A DNA stretch of 64,000 bases from Pseudomonas sp. IAC-BECa141. Lineage in GTDB: Bacteria; Pseudomonadota; Gammaproteobacteria; Pseudomonadales; Pseudomonadaceae. The notes beneath the pieces are model-generated. The model was given only the letters and a program-made list of their open reading frames with translations, did no database searches and had not been told where the DNA came from. The stretch lies in NCBI RefSeq assembly GCF_020544405.1, contig NZ_CP065410.1, positions 1,240,001-1,304,000 on the forward strand. The letters run 5' to 3'. The position numbers and the translations under genes are program-made. Each line of letters opens with the position of its first letter. Positions within the stretch are counted from its first letter, which is position 1. This document shows positions 1 to 8,169 of the stretch, in pieces.

Positions 1-483
1 GCCAGGGCGCTGTTTTACTGGTTCATGTTCAAGCACGAGTTTTCGGCGTTTCGCTATATCGCGATCAGTCTTTTACTGCGCAACGCGCCGGTAAAGTACG
101 GGCGGTCGTATTTGCACAGCGAGGCTGATGAGCTCGACCTGACGTACTTCATCGAGTTTCAGTGTTCGGTGATTTTGCGGGCGGTGGAGGGTTTTACCGA
201 TGTGTACCGCAAGAGTGTGGCGTACAGCGAAGGCTTCGAACGCTGGCTGACCTGTTCGGGCTTTTTTGATCGGCTGACAGAGCGACAGCGGTCGATTTAT
301 CAGGTGGCCAGGAGCGGGGTGGCGAAGGAATTTACGGCGGGGAACGTCAAGGAGCATCTTGGTTGTGCCTACAACACAGCGGTGTTGACGTTGAGCGGGT
401 TGGTTGAACTGCAGGTTTTCGAGAAGAAAAAATGGGACGCGAGTGGGTGTACTTTTTACGTGTGTCTGCTGGCGACGGATTGA
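1..483 (+). CDS. Fic-family protein, C-terminal fragment (5' end outside window)
   Basis: The reading frame is open from base 1, beginning ARALFYWFMFKHEFSAFRY, which resembles the helix that follows the HPFxDGNGR catalytic loop of Fic proteins; the loop itself lies upstream of the window. Fic enzymes usually transfer AMP from ATP to hydroxyl side chains of target proteins. The last ~60 residues (RQRSIYQVA ... NVKEHLGCAYNTAVLTLSGL) look like a winged-helix segment, common at the C-terminus of stand-alone Fic proteins and often tied to autoregulation. An ATG at 25 is internal, not a start. Activity cannot be judged without the missing part. Family assignment is fairly sure; target unknown. Confidence 0.7.
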   Translation, partial: ARALFYWFMFKHEFSAFRYIAISLLLRNAPVKYGRSYLHSEADELDLTYFIEFQCSVILRAVEGFTDVYRKSVAYSEGFERWLTCSGFFDRLTERQRSIYQVARSGVAKEFTAGNVKEHLGCAYNTAVLTLSGLVELQVFEKKKWDASGCTFYVCLLATD

Positions 484-486
484 ACA

Positions 487-512
487 ACGGGAGTGAAAAA
501 GCTCACTCCCGT
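487..512 (-). terminator. Hairpin between Fic fragment and DUF4197 gene
   Basis: Perfect 9-bp arms (CGGGAGTGA / TCACTCCCG) with a 6-nt loop. On the minus strand the stem is followed by TTGTT, so it probably ends the 524-1213 transcript; it also lies just after the plus-strand Fic stop, so it may act in both directions. Confidence 0.6.
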
Positions 513-523
513 GTGGTGCCGGT

Positions 524-1213
524 TTAGAGGGTACCGAACACTTTTTTCGCCAGACTCGTCGCCGCAGCAGCCGGGTTCTTGCGGATGGTTTCTTCCTGTT
601 TTCCGATCATCTCGAACAGGCCGTTCAGCGCTTGTTCGGTCACGTAGCTTTCGATGTTGGCGCTCTTCGCATCGACCACCCCGAAGGTCGCGGCCTGGCC
701 GGCGAAGGCGTTGTATTTCTGGGCTACGCCGACTTTGTCGGTCGCCTGTTTGACGATGGGCAGGAACTTGGTGCGGATCTGTTCGCGGCTGGATTTGTCC
801 AGGTATCGGGTGGCGGAGTCGTTGCCGCCGCTGAGGATGCCTTTGGCGTCTTCCACGCTCATTTTCTTCACGGCGTCGACGAGGATCGGCTGGGCCTGGG
901 TGACGGCGGTTTCCGCAGCCTTGTTCATGGCGGTTTCCAGTTCCTCGACCTGGGCGCCCATGCCGAAGGCTTTCATCTTGCCGGCGACTTTGCCGAGTTT
1001 GCCCGGCAGTTCGATCTTCACGTCCGGATTGTTGCTGAAGCCGCCCGGAGTGCCGAGTTGTTTGACGGCCAGTTGCGCGCCTTGGGTCAGGGCATCCTTG
1101 AGACCGCCGGTGGCGTCGCCTTGCGACAGGTCGCTGAGGGACAGGGCCATGGCGCTGGCGGAGATCATCAGGCCCGCGCACAGGCCGGCGAAGCGAAGGG
1201 TAGGGCGGAGCAT
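524..1213 (-). CDS. DUF4197 domain exported protein
   Basis: A 229-residue protein with an N-terminal signal sequence (MLRPTLRFAGLCAGLMISASAMA) followed by a helical body typical of DUF4197, with the family's SLSDLSQGDATGGLKDAL-type opening and a C-terminal AATSLAKKVFGTL. It is predicted to be periplasmic or envelope associated; the function of the family is not established. I chose the ATG at 1213 because AAGGAAG lies 7 nt upstream; an ATG at 1231 would put that site inside the gene. It follows the YbaY-type lipoprotein gene by about 25 nt on the same strand, so the two probably share a transcript. Confidence 0.85.
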   Translation of the reverse strand: MLRPTLRFAGLCAGLMISASAMALSLSDLSQGDATGGLKDALTQGAQLAVKQLGTPGGFSNNPDVKIELPGKLGKVAGKMKAFGMGAQVEELETAMNKAAETAVTQAQPILVDAVKKMSVEDAKGILSGGNDSATRYLDKSSREQIRTKFLPIVKQATDKVGVAQKYNAFAGQAATFGVVDAKSANIESYVTEQALNGLFEMIGKQEETIRKNPAAAATSLAKKVFGTL

Positions 1214-1238
1214 GAAGGCTTCCTTATTCATGGGTGCG

Positions 1239-1637
1239 TTAGCGGGCAGCGTCGACGCGGATCTTCAGCGGCTGGGGATCCTTGCCATCGAGCTGCACGG
1301 CATGGTTTTCGGTGGTGATGAACATCAGCTCGCCGTTGACTTCGATGCGTGCGCTGACCGAGTAGCGGTGGCCGGGTTTGACCTGGGCCGGATCGTAGCT
1401 CAAATGGAACGGCAGCGGCACTTGTCCCTTGATCGGGCCTTTCTGTTCATCGAGCACGACGGCCGGCGCATCGGCCAGCGAAACGTCCTGCAGGCTCACG
1501 CTCAAGGTCGCACTTGGCGGCAGGGCGATGCGCTGCAGGTAGAACACTTCGCCGTCGAGGCTCGCTTTGCCGCTCGGTGTGGTGGATTGGCAAGCGCTCA
1601 ACAAGGTGGCGGCGGCGAGAAGAGAAAGTTTTTTCAT
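1239..1637 (-). CDS. YbaY-family lipoprotein
   Basis: A 132-residue protein with a lipoprotein signal and lipobox (LLSAC, Cys16), hence probably anchored in a membrane on the periplasmic side. The mature part carries the YbaY / type III secretion pilotin-like beta domain: LPPSATLSVSLQDVSLAD, then FHLSYDPAQVKPGHRYSVSARI. YbaY proteins are widespread envelope lipoproteins of unclear function. A GAGG site precedes the ATG. The next gene upstream (1683-2369) holds a related domain without a signal peptide, suggesting local duplication. Co-oriented with the DUF4197 gene downstream. Confidence 0.85.
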   Translation of the reverse strand: MKKLSLLAAATLLSACQSTTPSGKASLDGEVFYLQRIALPPSATLSVSLQDVSLADAPAVVLDEQKGPIKGQVPLPFHLSYDPAQVKPGHRYSVSARIEVNGELMFITTENHAVQLDGKDPQPLKIRVDAAR

Positions 1638-1682
1638 GGGGACCTCAAAAGACTTGAGCGCCAGAGGGGCGCCCAGAGAAAT

Positions 1683-2369
1683 CTAGCGGATTTTGGATAA
1701 TGAGTCAGTGAGCAAACGTAACGGTTCATTCAGCCACTGATTGATCATCCCCGACAGGCGCGATCGGGGCGCACGTGTCGCAGGTACAAGTTCAACATCT
1801 TCAGGAAATACGGACAGCCGTTGGTGATACCTGTTTTCTATTCCCGTCAGTGCATACCGTTTGCCGGGCACCACATGCTCCGGATCATATTTAAGATAAA
1901 ACGAAGTGGCAGTTTCCTCATCGTGAGAAACGCGCGCCAGTTCGACATCGGGACTTTCGTTTTCATGCAGGCTGATGGTGATTGCCTGTTCGGGGGGAAT
2001 CATTTTGGGTTCCTGCACTTCAACGTACAGGTAACCGATCGGACTCAGATGCAGCGTCTGGCGATGGGGCGCCTGATGAACAATGACGAAATGTGCCTGC
2101 TCCAGCAGCAAGGGTTGTCGATTGTGAAACAACTGGATGGTGATGCGGTATTTGACGCTGACTTCACTGTGTCGGTGCGGGAACCGGAAGTTCCACTGGC
2201 CGCCGACAATGGAGGGATGTCGCCAGTGTTTGATGTTTGTTGTTTGCCGGGTGTTGACCCGTTGAACATCGACAACGGTTTCATTGTTTCCGTCGAGAGG
2301 GGCATTGAAGTCAGGTGGAAGGCTGAACGTTATATTGATGGTCTGGGCGGATTCATCAATCAGGCTCAT
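1683..2369 (-). CDS. Unknown protein with a YbaY-like domain, no signal peptide
   Basis: A 228-residue protein. Residues ~115-205 resemble the neighbouring YbaY lipoprotein: a strand block with AITISLHENESPDVELA, then FYLKYDPEHVVPGKRYALTG, matching FHLSYDPAQVKPGHRYSVSA next door. The first ~110 residues are also strand-rich (INITFSLPPDF ... VKYRITIQLFHNRQPLLL) and might be a diverged second copy. There is no lipobox or signal sequence, so it appears cytoplasmic unless exported otherwise. Start ATG at 2369 is preceded by AAGGAAA. I do not recognise a named family member; function unknown. Confidence 0.65.
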   Translation of the reverse strand: MSLIDESAQTINITFSLPPDFNAPLDGNNETVVDVQRVNTRQTTNIKHWRHPSIVGGQWNFRFPHRHSEVSVKYRITIQLFHNRQPLLLEQAHFVIVHQAPHRQTLHLSPIGYLYVEVQEPKMIPPEQAITISLHENESPDVELARVSHDEETATSFYLKYDPEHVVPGKRYALTGIENRYHQRLSVFPEDVELVPATRAPRSRLSGMINQWLNEPLRLLTDSLSKIR

Positions 2370-2412
2370 ATCGATTTCCTTATCGATTAAAAAGAGCCCA
2401 TTAATTCATAAA

Positions 2413-2452
2413 ACAACTAACTGGAAAACGATCCGGTCTTCCGGTTAGTTGT
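2413..2452 (-). terminator. Terminator after plsB
   Basis: A 14-bp stem with one G-T pair (ACAACTAACTGGAA / TTCCGGTTAGTTGT) lies just past the plsB stop; read on the minus strand it is followed by TTTTATG. Confidence 0.7.
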
Positions 2453-2461
2453 CCTCAAGTT

Positions 2462-4960
2462 TCAGGAAGTCGGCGAGGTTGCAGTTTCCGCCGCATCCTC
2501 ACTGCGATGTAGCGCCACCTGGCGGATCGACAATCGAATCTCCGCCGGCAACACCCGTTTGGCCGCGCCCTCGGCCAGTTCGCCTAGCAGTTCGTGATAA
2601 CTCAACTTGCCTGCTTCGTCGCGACGCAGCACATCAAGATCGAGCATCGTCTGGATAAAGTGACGGAACAGGCTCTTGTCGAAAAACTCCGGCGCGTTCA
2701 GGCCATGCAGGATCGACAGGCGTTGGGCCATGACCGTGCACAGGTCTTCCAGTTCTTCGGCGCTGATGCTGTTCTGGCCGCTGTTGAGCAGCAGTGAAAC
2801 CGTCATGTAAAAGCGTTGCAGGGTCTGGGCAATGCTCTTCGACAGCAACGTCAGCAGCACGAAATGCCGCGAGCTCGGCGCCGGGCGCAGGTACACGTCT
2901 TTCTCGAAGCGCAGCAGGCCTTGTTCGACGAAAGCCTCCAGCCACTGATCGATCACCGCATCCAGTTCGTCCAGGCTCCAGCGGATGAACAGCTCCGCTT
3001 GCAGATACGGATACAGCGCGCGGGTGTAACGCAGGATCTGCTCGCGGCTCATGCGCGAAGTGCTCTGGAAGAAGCTCGCCAGCAGCGCCGGCAGGGCGAA
3101 GATATGCAGCACGTTGTTGCGGTAGTAGGTCATCAGGACGGCGTTCTGCTCGTCCAGATAGAGAATCTTGCCCAGCGCATCGTTTTGCTCGGACAGCAGA
3201 TCCATGTCTTTGACGTGTTCGATCAATGCCCGGCCATCACCCTCCGGCAGGGTGGTGTGCGGCGAGTACGGGACCTTGCGCAACAGCGCCAGATACAGAT
3301 CCAGCACCCGCGCCATGGCCCGATCATCCAGCGCCAGACGAGTGGTCGACAGCAGCGCCAGCGCCACCAGGTTGACCGGGTTGATCGCTGCTGCTTCGTT
3401 CAAGTGCTGCGCGACTTTTTCGCCAAGACGATTGGTGGTTTCGTTGAGCCATGCCGGTTTGAACTGCGGGCCGAGTTCCTGCTGGCGCCAGCCCGGCTGT
3501 TCACTGTCGAGGAATTCCGCGAGTTTGATCGGCTCGCCGAAGTTCACCGCCACCTGGCCGAAACGCTGCTTGAGCGCGCCAATGACTTTGAAGATGTCGA
3601 AGATCGATTCTTTCTTCTTGCTCGCGCCGCGCAGTTCGCCGAGGTAGGTCCGGCCTTCGAGCACCCGCTCATAACCGATGTACACCGGCACGAACACGAT
3701 CGGCATCCGCGACGAGCGCAGGAAGCTGCGCATCGTGATCGCGAGCATCCCGGTTTTCGGTTGCAGCATGCGTCCGGTGCGCGAGCGACCGCCCTCGACG
3801 AAATACTCGACCGGGAAACCTTTGGTGAACAGGGTGTGCAGGTATTCGTTGAACACCGAGGTATACAGCGGATTGCCCTTGAACGTGCGGCGCATGAAGA
3901 ATGCCCCGCCACGGCGCAGCAGGCTGCCGATCACCGGCATGTTGAGGTTGATCCCGGCGGCGATGTGCGGCGGAGTCAGGCCGTTGCGAAACAGCAAGTA
4001 CGACAGCAGCAGGTAGTCGATGTGGCTGCGGTGGCACGGCACGTAGATCACCTCGTGCCCCTGGGCGACCGCCTGCACGCCTTCGATGTGGTTGACCTTG
4101 ATCCCGTCGTAGATCTTGTTCCAGAACCAGCTCAGCACCACTTCCAGAAAACGGATCGCAGTGTAGGTGTAGTCCGAGGCAATCTCGTTGCCGTAGCGCA
4201 GGGCCTGGGCCTTGGCTTTTTCCGGCGAGATGTTTTCGCGCTCGGCTTCGTCGAGGATCGCCTGCCTGACCAACGGCTGGTTGAGCAGGCCTTTGACCAG
4301 GTTACGGCGGTGGGAAATGTCCGGGCCGATCACCGCAGCTTTCAGGTTGCGGAAGTGTACCCGCAGGATCCGCTGGGCCATGCGCACGGTGCGTTCGTGG
4401 CCCTTGTTGTGTTCGATCAGTTCGCGCAGGTGGATCGGCGCCGAGAACTGCACGCGGGTCTTGCGCCCCAGAATCATGATGCTCAGCAGCCGACGCAGGC
4501 GCCCGGTGACAGCCCAGCTGTCGGCAAACAGCAGTTTCCACGGGCTGTTTTCGCTGTCCGGCGACTGGCCCCAGAACACGCTGACCGGAATGATCTGCGC
4601 GTCTTCGGCAGCGTTCTGGCTCAGGGCGCTGACCAGTCGGGTCAGGGTCGGCGGTGCGCCGCGTTTGTCCTGGCGGCCGAGCCAGTCCGGGTCCGGCGTC
4701 AGGTAGAAGAACGCCGCCGGCTCGATCAGCGAACCCACGGACACCGGCAGCACCGGGCGCGGCAGGCCGGCCTTGGTGCACTCGGTGTCGACCACCGCCA
4801 GATCAGTCAGCGATGGATTTTGCAGGACGTAGAACACCGGACGACTGCGGTCGAGGTTGAGGGTGAACGACGACTGGTTGATCGTCTCGGAGCGAACCCA
4901 GAGATACAACAGTCGGCGCAAGGTGCCAAACACAAGACGGCGGAACGGGGAACGGGTCAT
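2462..4960 (-). CDS. plsB: Glycerol-3-phosphate 1-O-acyltransferase
   Basis: An 832-residue membrane-associated enzyme, matching usual PlsB length, that adds the first acyl chain to sn-glycerol-3-phosphate in phospholipid synthesis at the inner membrane. Acyltransferase motifs are clear: [12 protein letters not shown] (the HX4D catalytic box) and [11 protein letters not shown], a substrate-binding block. I place the start at the ATG encoding [11 protein letters not shown] (4960); an in-frame extension to 5038 adds 26 residues without family character. It is monocistronic, with a strong hairpin downstream and a divergent cold-shock gene upstream. Confidence 0.95.
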   Translation of the reverse strand: MTRSPFRRLVFGTLRRLLYLWVRSETINQSSFTLNLDRSRPVFYVLQNPSLTDLAVVDTECTKAGLPRPVLPVSVGSLIEPAAFFYLTPDPDWLGRQDKRGAPPTLTRLVSALSQNAAEDAQIIPVSVFWGQSPDSENSPWKLLFADSWAVTGRLRRLLSIMILGRKTRVQFSAPIHLRELIEHNKGHERTVRMAQRILRVHFRNLKAAVIGPDISHRRNLVKGLLNQPLVRQAILDEAERENISPEKAKAQALRYGNEIASDYTYTAIRFLEVVLSWFWNKIYDGIKVNHIEGVQAVAQGHEVIYVPCHRSHIDYLLLSYLLFRNGLTPPHIAAGINLNMPVIGSLLRRGGAFFMRRTFKGNPLYTSVFNEYLHTLFTKGFPVEYFVEGGRSRTGRMLQPKTGMLAITMRSFLRSSRMPIVFVPVYIGYERVLEGRTYLGELRGASKKKESIFDIFKVIGALKQRFGQVAVNFGEPIKLAEFLDSEQPGWRQQELGPQFKPAWLNETTNRLGEKVAQHLNEAAAINPVNLVALALLSTTRLALDDRAMARVLDLYLALLRKVPYSPHTTLPEGDGRALIEHVKDMDLLSEQNDALGKILYLDEQNAVLMTYYRNNVLHIFALPALLASFFQSTSRMSREQILRYTRALYPYLQAELFIRWSLDELDAVIDQWLEAFVEQGLLRFEKDVYLRPAPSSRHFVLLTLLSKSIAQTLQRFYMTVSLLLNSGQNSISAEELEDLCTVMAQRLSILHGLNAPEFFDKSLFRHFIQTMLDLDVLRRDEAGKLSYHELLGELAEGAAKRVLPAEIRLSIRQVALHRSEDAAETATSPTS

Positions 4961-5061
4961 ACGGCTTCTGCGTGAGTGAATAAACCGAGCGTTTGCTCGG
5001 GCGGTCGATAGTGTGCCGGATTCATGGAAAATCGGCAAAAAAGCGGCGAAGTAATCTTCTG

Positions 5062-5089
5062 TTGAGAGTTTTGCCGCCTGTCATATACT
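5062..5089 (+). promoter_or_regulatory. Promoter of cold-shock gene
   Basis: TTGAGA (5062-5067), 16-bp spacer, TATACT (5084-5089), a good sigma-70 match. Transcription from about 5096 would give a ~100-nt untranslated leader before the ATG at 5198, typical of cold-shock genes whose leaders affect mRNA stability and translation. Confidence 0.65.
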
Positions 5090-5197
5090 CGGCGATCTGT
5101 CGCCGGGGCCCTCTTATGGACGTCGGACGCAGGCTGACGTTCCGCAAAGGCTTTCCTGCGAAAAGCCTGTTCAATAATAAAAAAGGAGTATGAACAG

Positions 5198-5407
5198 ATG
5201 GCAACACGTGAAACCGGCAACGTGAAGTGGTTCAACGACGCCAAGGGCTACGGCTTCATTCAGCGCGAAGACGGGGTGGACGTGTTTGTGCACTACCGCG
5301 CGATTCGCGGCGAAGGCCACCGTTCGCTGACCGAGGGGCAGCAGGTTGAATACGCGGTGGTGGAAGGGCAGAAGGGGTTGCAGGCTGAAGACGTTGTAGG
5401 TCTGTAA
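5198..5407 (+). CDS. CspA-family cold-shock protein
   Basis: A 69-residue single cold-shock domain protein that binds single-stranded RNA/DNA and acts as an RNA chaperone. RNP1 is KGYGFI (residues 16-21) and RNP2 VFVHY (29-33); [11 protein letters not shown] is the family hallmark. The ATG follows an AAAAAGGAGT site. It has its own promoter and long leader and is followed by a REP doublet. Which paralogue it is (capA/capB/cspD-like) cannot be settled by eye; whether it is truly cold-induced is not shown by sequence. Confidence 0.95.
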   Translation: MATRETGNVKWFNDAKGYGFIQREDGVDVFVHYRAIRGEGHRSLTEGQQVEYAVVEGQKGLQAEDVVGL

Positions 5408-5433
5408 CGCAAATCTTCAGAACACCAAAAACA

Positions 5434-5526
5434 CTGTGGGAGCGAGCTTGCTCGCGATAGCAGGCTGACATTCAGCATCATTGTTGACTGAAAGGGCCCC
5501 ATCGCGAGCAAGCTCGCTCCCACAGG
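5434..5526. repeat. REP doublet (REPIN-type)
   Basis: Two inverted REP units, CTGTGGGAGCGAGCTTGCTC.. at 5434 and its reverse complement ending at 5526, separated by ~42 bp. This is the common extragenic palindrome of fluorescens-group pseudomonads, mobilised by RAYT transposases elsewhere in the genome. Confidence 0.9.
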
Positions 5527-5542
5527 TTTTGTGCATTGTCTG

Positions 5543-5920
5543 TTACGCAGTCTTCCAGGTGATCTCTTCTTCACCATCGGCGCTGATCCGGATCCAGCGA
5601 TCCGCCGTCTCTTCACCTTCTTCTTCAACCCACGTCCCCGGCGCGCAGCGTACTTCGACGTTCAGCGCGGCGAACGCGGCGCGGGCGCAGGCAATGTCGT
5701 CGTCCCATGGGGTCGCATCGCTTTCCAGGTACAGGCTGTTCCACTTGCCCACGGCTTTCGGCAGCCAGGTCACGGGGATGTTGCCGGCCTTGCACTTGTA
5801 CGTCTGGCCTTTCTGTACCCATTCGCTGCACGGGCCAAGGGCGGCGCCCAGCCAGGCGGAAATGGCCTTGTGGTCGACGTCGGCGTCTTTCAGGTAAATC
5901 TCGATGTCCGGTTGGCGCAT
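5543..5920 (-). CDS. Conserved small acidic protein, function unknown
   Basis: A 125-residue protein, acidic overall, with no signal peptide or membrane segment. It begins MRQPDIEIYLKDADVDHKAI and ends in an acidic, Trp-containing tail (WVEEEGEETADRWIRISADG). Start ATG 5920 is favoured because GTGAGGA lies 6-8 nt upstream; the in-frame GTG at 5932 overlaps that site. I do not recognise a domain. It looks like a genuine gene by codon bias and by its own Shine-Dalgarno site, and lies between the cold-shock gene and rlmA. Confidence 0.7.
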   Translation of the reverse strand: MRQPDIEIYLKDADVDHKAISAWLGAALGPCSEWVQKGQTYKCKAGNIPVTWLPKAVGKWNSLYLESDATPWDDDIACARAAFAALNVEVRCAPGTWVEEEGEETADRWIRISADGEEEITWKTA

Positions 5921-5996
5921 GGATGTCCTCACTGCGGGTCTGAAAAATCCATTCGCGGATTTAGCCGGCCCCGGGCTACTTGCCCGAGTCCAAAAG

Positions 5997-6806
5997 TTAT
6001 TGAAGAACGAAATAATCGTAGCGCATCGATACGGTGGTCTCGAACGGCTCGGCCTGCTCGATCACCGCCGCACGGCGCTCGGCACTGGCACGCCAGCCGT
6101 GGGGCGTCATCGCCAGCAGGTTGGCGCGATCCTCGGGCTTGTCCAGCGTCAGTTTGAATTCCAGGGTTTCACTGTGCGCCAGCGCCATGCCTTCCGGCAC
6201 CAGGGCCAGGTGCTTGTCGTCGGTGTACTCGCGTACTTCGTCGTACAGGCGTTCGCGCAGTTCCATCAGATGGCCGCTGGTCGGGCCGACTTTCATCAGG
6301 CCGCCGCCAACGCTGAGCAGGCGCTTGGCTTCTTCCCAGTCCAGCGGACTGAAAACGCTGGCCAGAAACTGGCAGCTGCCGGAAGCCAAGGGCACGCGGG
6401 CCATGCTCGCAATCAACCAGGTCAGCGCCGGATTGCGTTTGCAGGCGCGTTTGACCGCTTCCTTCGAGATATCCAGTGCGTAGCCATCGGCGTCCGGCAA
6501 AGCCTCGGCGATCTGCGCGGTGTAGTAACCCTCGCCACAACCGATGTCGACCCAGCGGGCCGGCGTATAACTCGCCACCAGTTCCGCCAGACGTTTGGCC
6601 ACCGGCGCGTAATGGCCTGCGTTCAGGAAATCGCGGCGGGCCTCGACCATCGCCTGATTGTCGCCGGGATCGCGGCTGTTCTTGTGCTGCACCGGCAGCA
6701 GATTCAGGTAACCCTGACGCGCACGGTCGAAGCGGTGGCCGGCGGGGCAGGCCACGCCGTTGTCCACCGCGTTCAGCGGTTCACTGCAGATCGGGCACGC
6801 GAGCAT
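5997..6806 (-). CDS. rlmA: 23S rRNA (guanine-N1)-methyltransferase RlmA type
   Basis: A 269-residue protein with an N-terminal zinc site (Cys4, Cys7, Cys20, His24 in CPICSEPL ... CPAGHRF) and a class I SAM-binding fold whose motif I is VDIGCGEGYYT. RlmA enzymes methylate G745 (or G748 in RlmA-II) of 23S rRNA. The Zn-plus-methyltransferase layout and the downstream PLDWEEAKRLL region fit RlmA well. Its ATG overlaps the dapE stop by one base (TGATG), so the two are translationally coupled. Substrate position is inferred from the family. Confidence 0.9.
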   Translation of the reverse strand: MLACPICSEPLNAVDNGVACPAGHRFDRARQGYLNLLPVQHKNSRDPGDNQAMVEARRDFLNAGHYAPVAKRLAELVASYTPARWVDIGCGEGYYTAQIAEALPDADGYALDISKEAVKRACKRNPALTWLIASMARVPLASGSCQFLASVFSPLDWEEAKRLLSVGGGLMKVGPTSGHLMELRERLYDEVREYTDDKHLALVPEGMALAHSETLEFKLTLDKPEDRANLLAMTPHGWRASAERRAAVIEQAEPFETTVSMRYDYFVLQ

Positions 6807-7957
6807 CAGGCGAGCAACTTGATCAGGGTCTGGTAGTAGATTTCGGTCAGCACATCGAGATCGGCCGCCAGCACGCGCTCGTTGACCTGGTGGATGGTCG
6901 CGTTGACCGGGCCCAGTTCGACAACCTGCGTGCCCATGGTCGCGATGAAACGACCGTCGGAGGTTCCGCCACTGGTGGACGGCTTGGTCTCGCGGCCGGT
7001 GATCTGTTTGATGCTCGACGACACCGCGTCGAGCAGTGCGCCCGGCTCGGTGAGGAACGGCAGACCGGACAGCGCCCAGTCGATATGCCAGTCCAGACCG
7101 TGCTTGTCGAGGATGTCGGCAACGCGTTTCTGCAGGCCTTCGACGGTCGATTCGGTGGAGAAACGGAAGTTGAACAACGCCACCAGATCACCCGGGATCA
7201 CGTTGGTCGCGCCGGTGCCGGAATTGACGTTGGAAATCTGGAAACTGGTCGGCGGGAAGAAATCGTTGCCGTGATCCCAATGCTCGGCGGCCAGTTCGGC
7301 CAGGGCCGGGGCAGCGAGGTGGATCGGGTTCTTCGCCAGGTGCGGATAGGCCACGTGGCCCTGCACGCCGCGCACGGTCAGTTTGGCCCCGAGGGAGCCG
7401 CGACGACCGTTCTTCACCACGTCGCCCACCAGCGTGGTGCTCGATGGCTCGCCGACGATGCACCAGTCCAGTCGCTCGTTACGGGCTGCCAGACGTTCCA
7501 CCACCGCCTTGGTGCCGTGATGCGCCGGGCCTTCTTCGTCGCTGGTGATCAGGAACGCGACCTTGCCCTTGTGATCCGGGTAGTCGGCGACAAAACGCTC
7601 GGCTGCCACAGTCATCGAGGCCAGGCTGCCTTTCATGTCCGCCGCGCCACGGCCGCAGAGCATGCCGTGCTCGTCGATCACCGCGTTGAACGGGTCGATC
7701 TGCCAGGCGGTCACCGGGCCGGTCGGCACCACGTCGGTGTGACCGGCGAAGCACAGCACCGGGCCGTCGCCTGTGCCGTGAGTCGCCCAGAAGTTATCCA
7801 CATCTTCGATGCGCATCGGTTCCAATTGGAAACCGGCATCGCCCAGGCGCTGCATCATCTGCTTCTGGCAATCGGCGTCGACCGGCGTCACGGACGGACG
7901 GCGGATCAGGTCGATGGCGAGTTGGAGGGTCGGCGAAAGGTCGGCGTGGGCCGTCAT
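6806..7957 (-). CDS. dapE: Succinyl-diaminopimelate desuccinylase
   Basis: A 383-residue M20-family metallohydrolase that removes succinate from N-succinyl-LL-diaminopimelate in the lysine / meso-DAP pathway. Metal-binding motifs visible are [30 protein letters not shown] and, near the C-terminus, SGGTSDGRF. The start is the ATG at 7957 ([10 protein letters not shown]); the longer open frame to 8068 is translated REP sequence and is rejected. It is the first gene of a pair with rlmA. dapD and dapC of the same pathway lie at 13.7 and 18 kb. Confidence 0.95.
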   Translation of the reverse strand: MTAHADLSPTLQLAIDLIRRPSVTPVDADCQKQMMQRLGDAGFQLEPMRIEDVDNFWATHGTGDGPVLCFAGHTDVVPTGPVTAWQIDPFNAVIDEHGMLCGRGAADMKGSLASMTVAAERFVADYPDHKGKVAFLITSDEEGPAHHGTKAVVERLAARNERLDWCIVGEPSSTTLVGDVVKNGRRGSLGAKLTVRGVQGHVAYPHLAKNPIHLAAPALAELAAEHWDHGNDFFPPTSFQISNVNSGTGATNVIPGDLVALFNFRFSTESTVEGLQKRVADILDKHGLDWHIDWALSGLPFLTEPGALLDAVSSSIKQITGRETKPSTSGGTSDGRFIATMGTQVVELGPVNATIHQVNERVLAADLDVLTEIYYQTLIKLLA

Positions 7958-7979
7958 GGAAAACTCCGGATGCTGTAAA

Positions 7980-8071
7980 TGTGGGAGCGAGCTTGCTCGC
8001 GATGACGATGTCCTGTTCAACATAAGTGTTGAATGTGACGGACTCATCGCGGGCAAGCTCGCTCCCACAGG
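7980..8071. repeat. REP doublet upstream of dapE
   Basis: Inverted REP units: TGTGGGAGCGAGCTTGCTCG at 7980 and ATCGCGGGCAAGCTCGCTCC near 8046, ending ~8071, with a ~43-bp centre. Lies between ndvB and dapE. Confidence 0.9.
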
Positions 8072-8169
8072 TCTAGTGGCAGGCCATCGGGGCCTTGGCC
8101 CTGCAAAATGGCGGTTATCTTAAAGCAAAACGGCGACCATTGGCCGCCGTTTAGTGCATCCGCAAGGAT

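Noticed and set aside
5434..5526. CRISPR-like repeats
   Set aside because: The REP units are inverted pairs scattered singly through intergenic gaps, not a regular direct-repeat array, and no cas genes are present.
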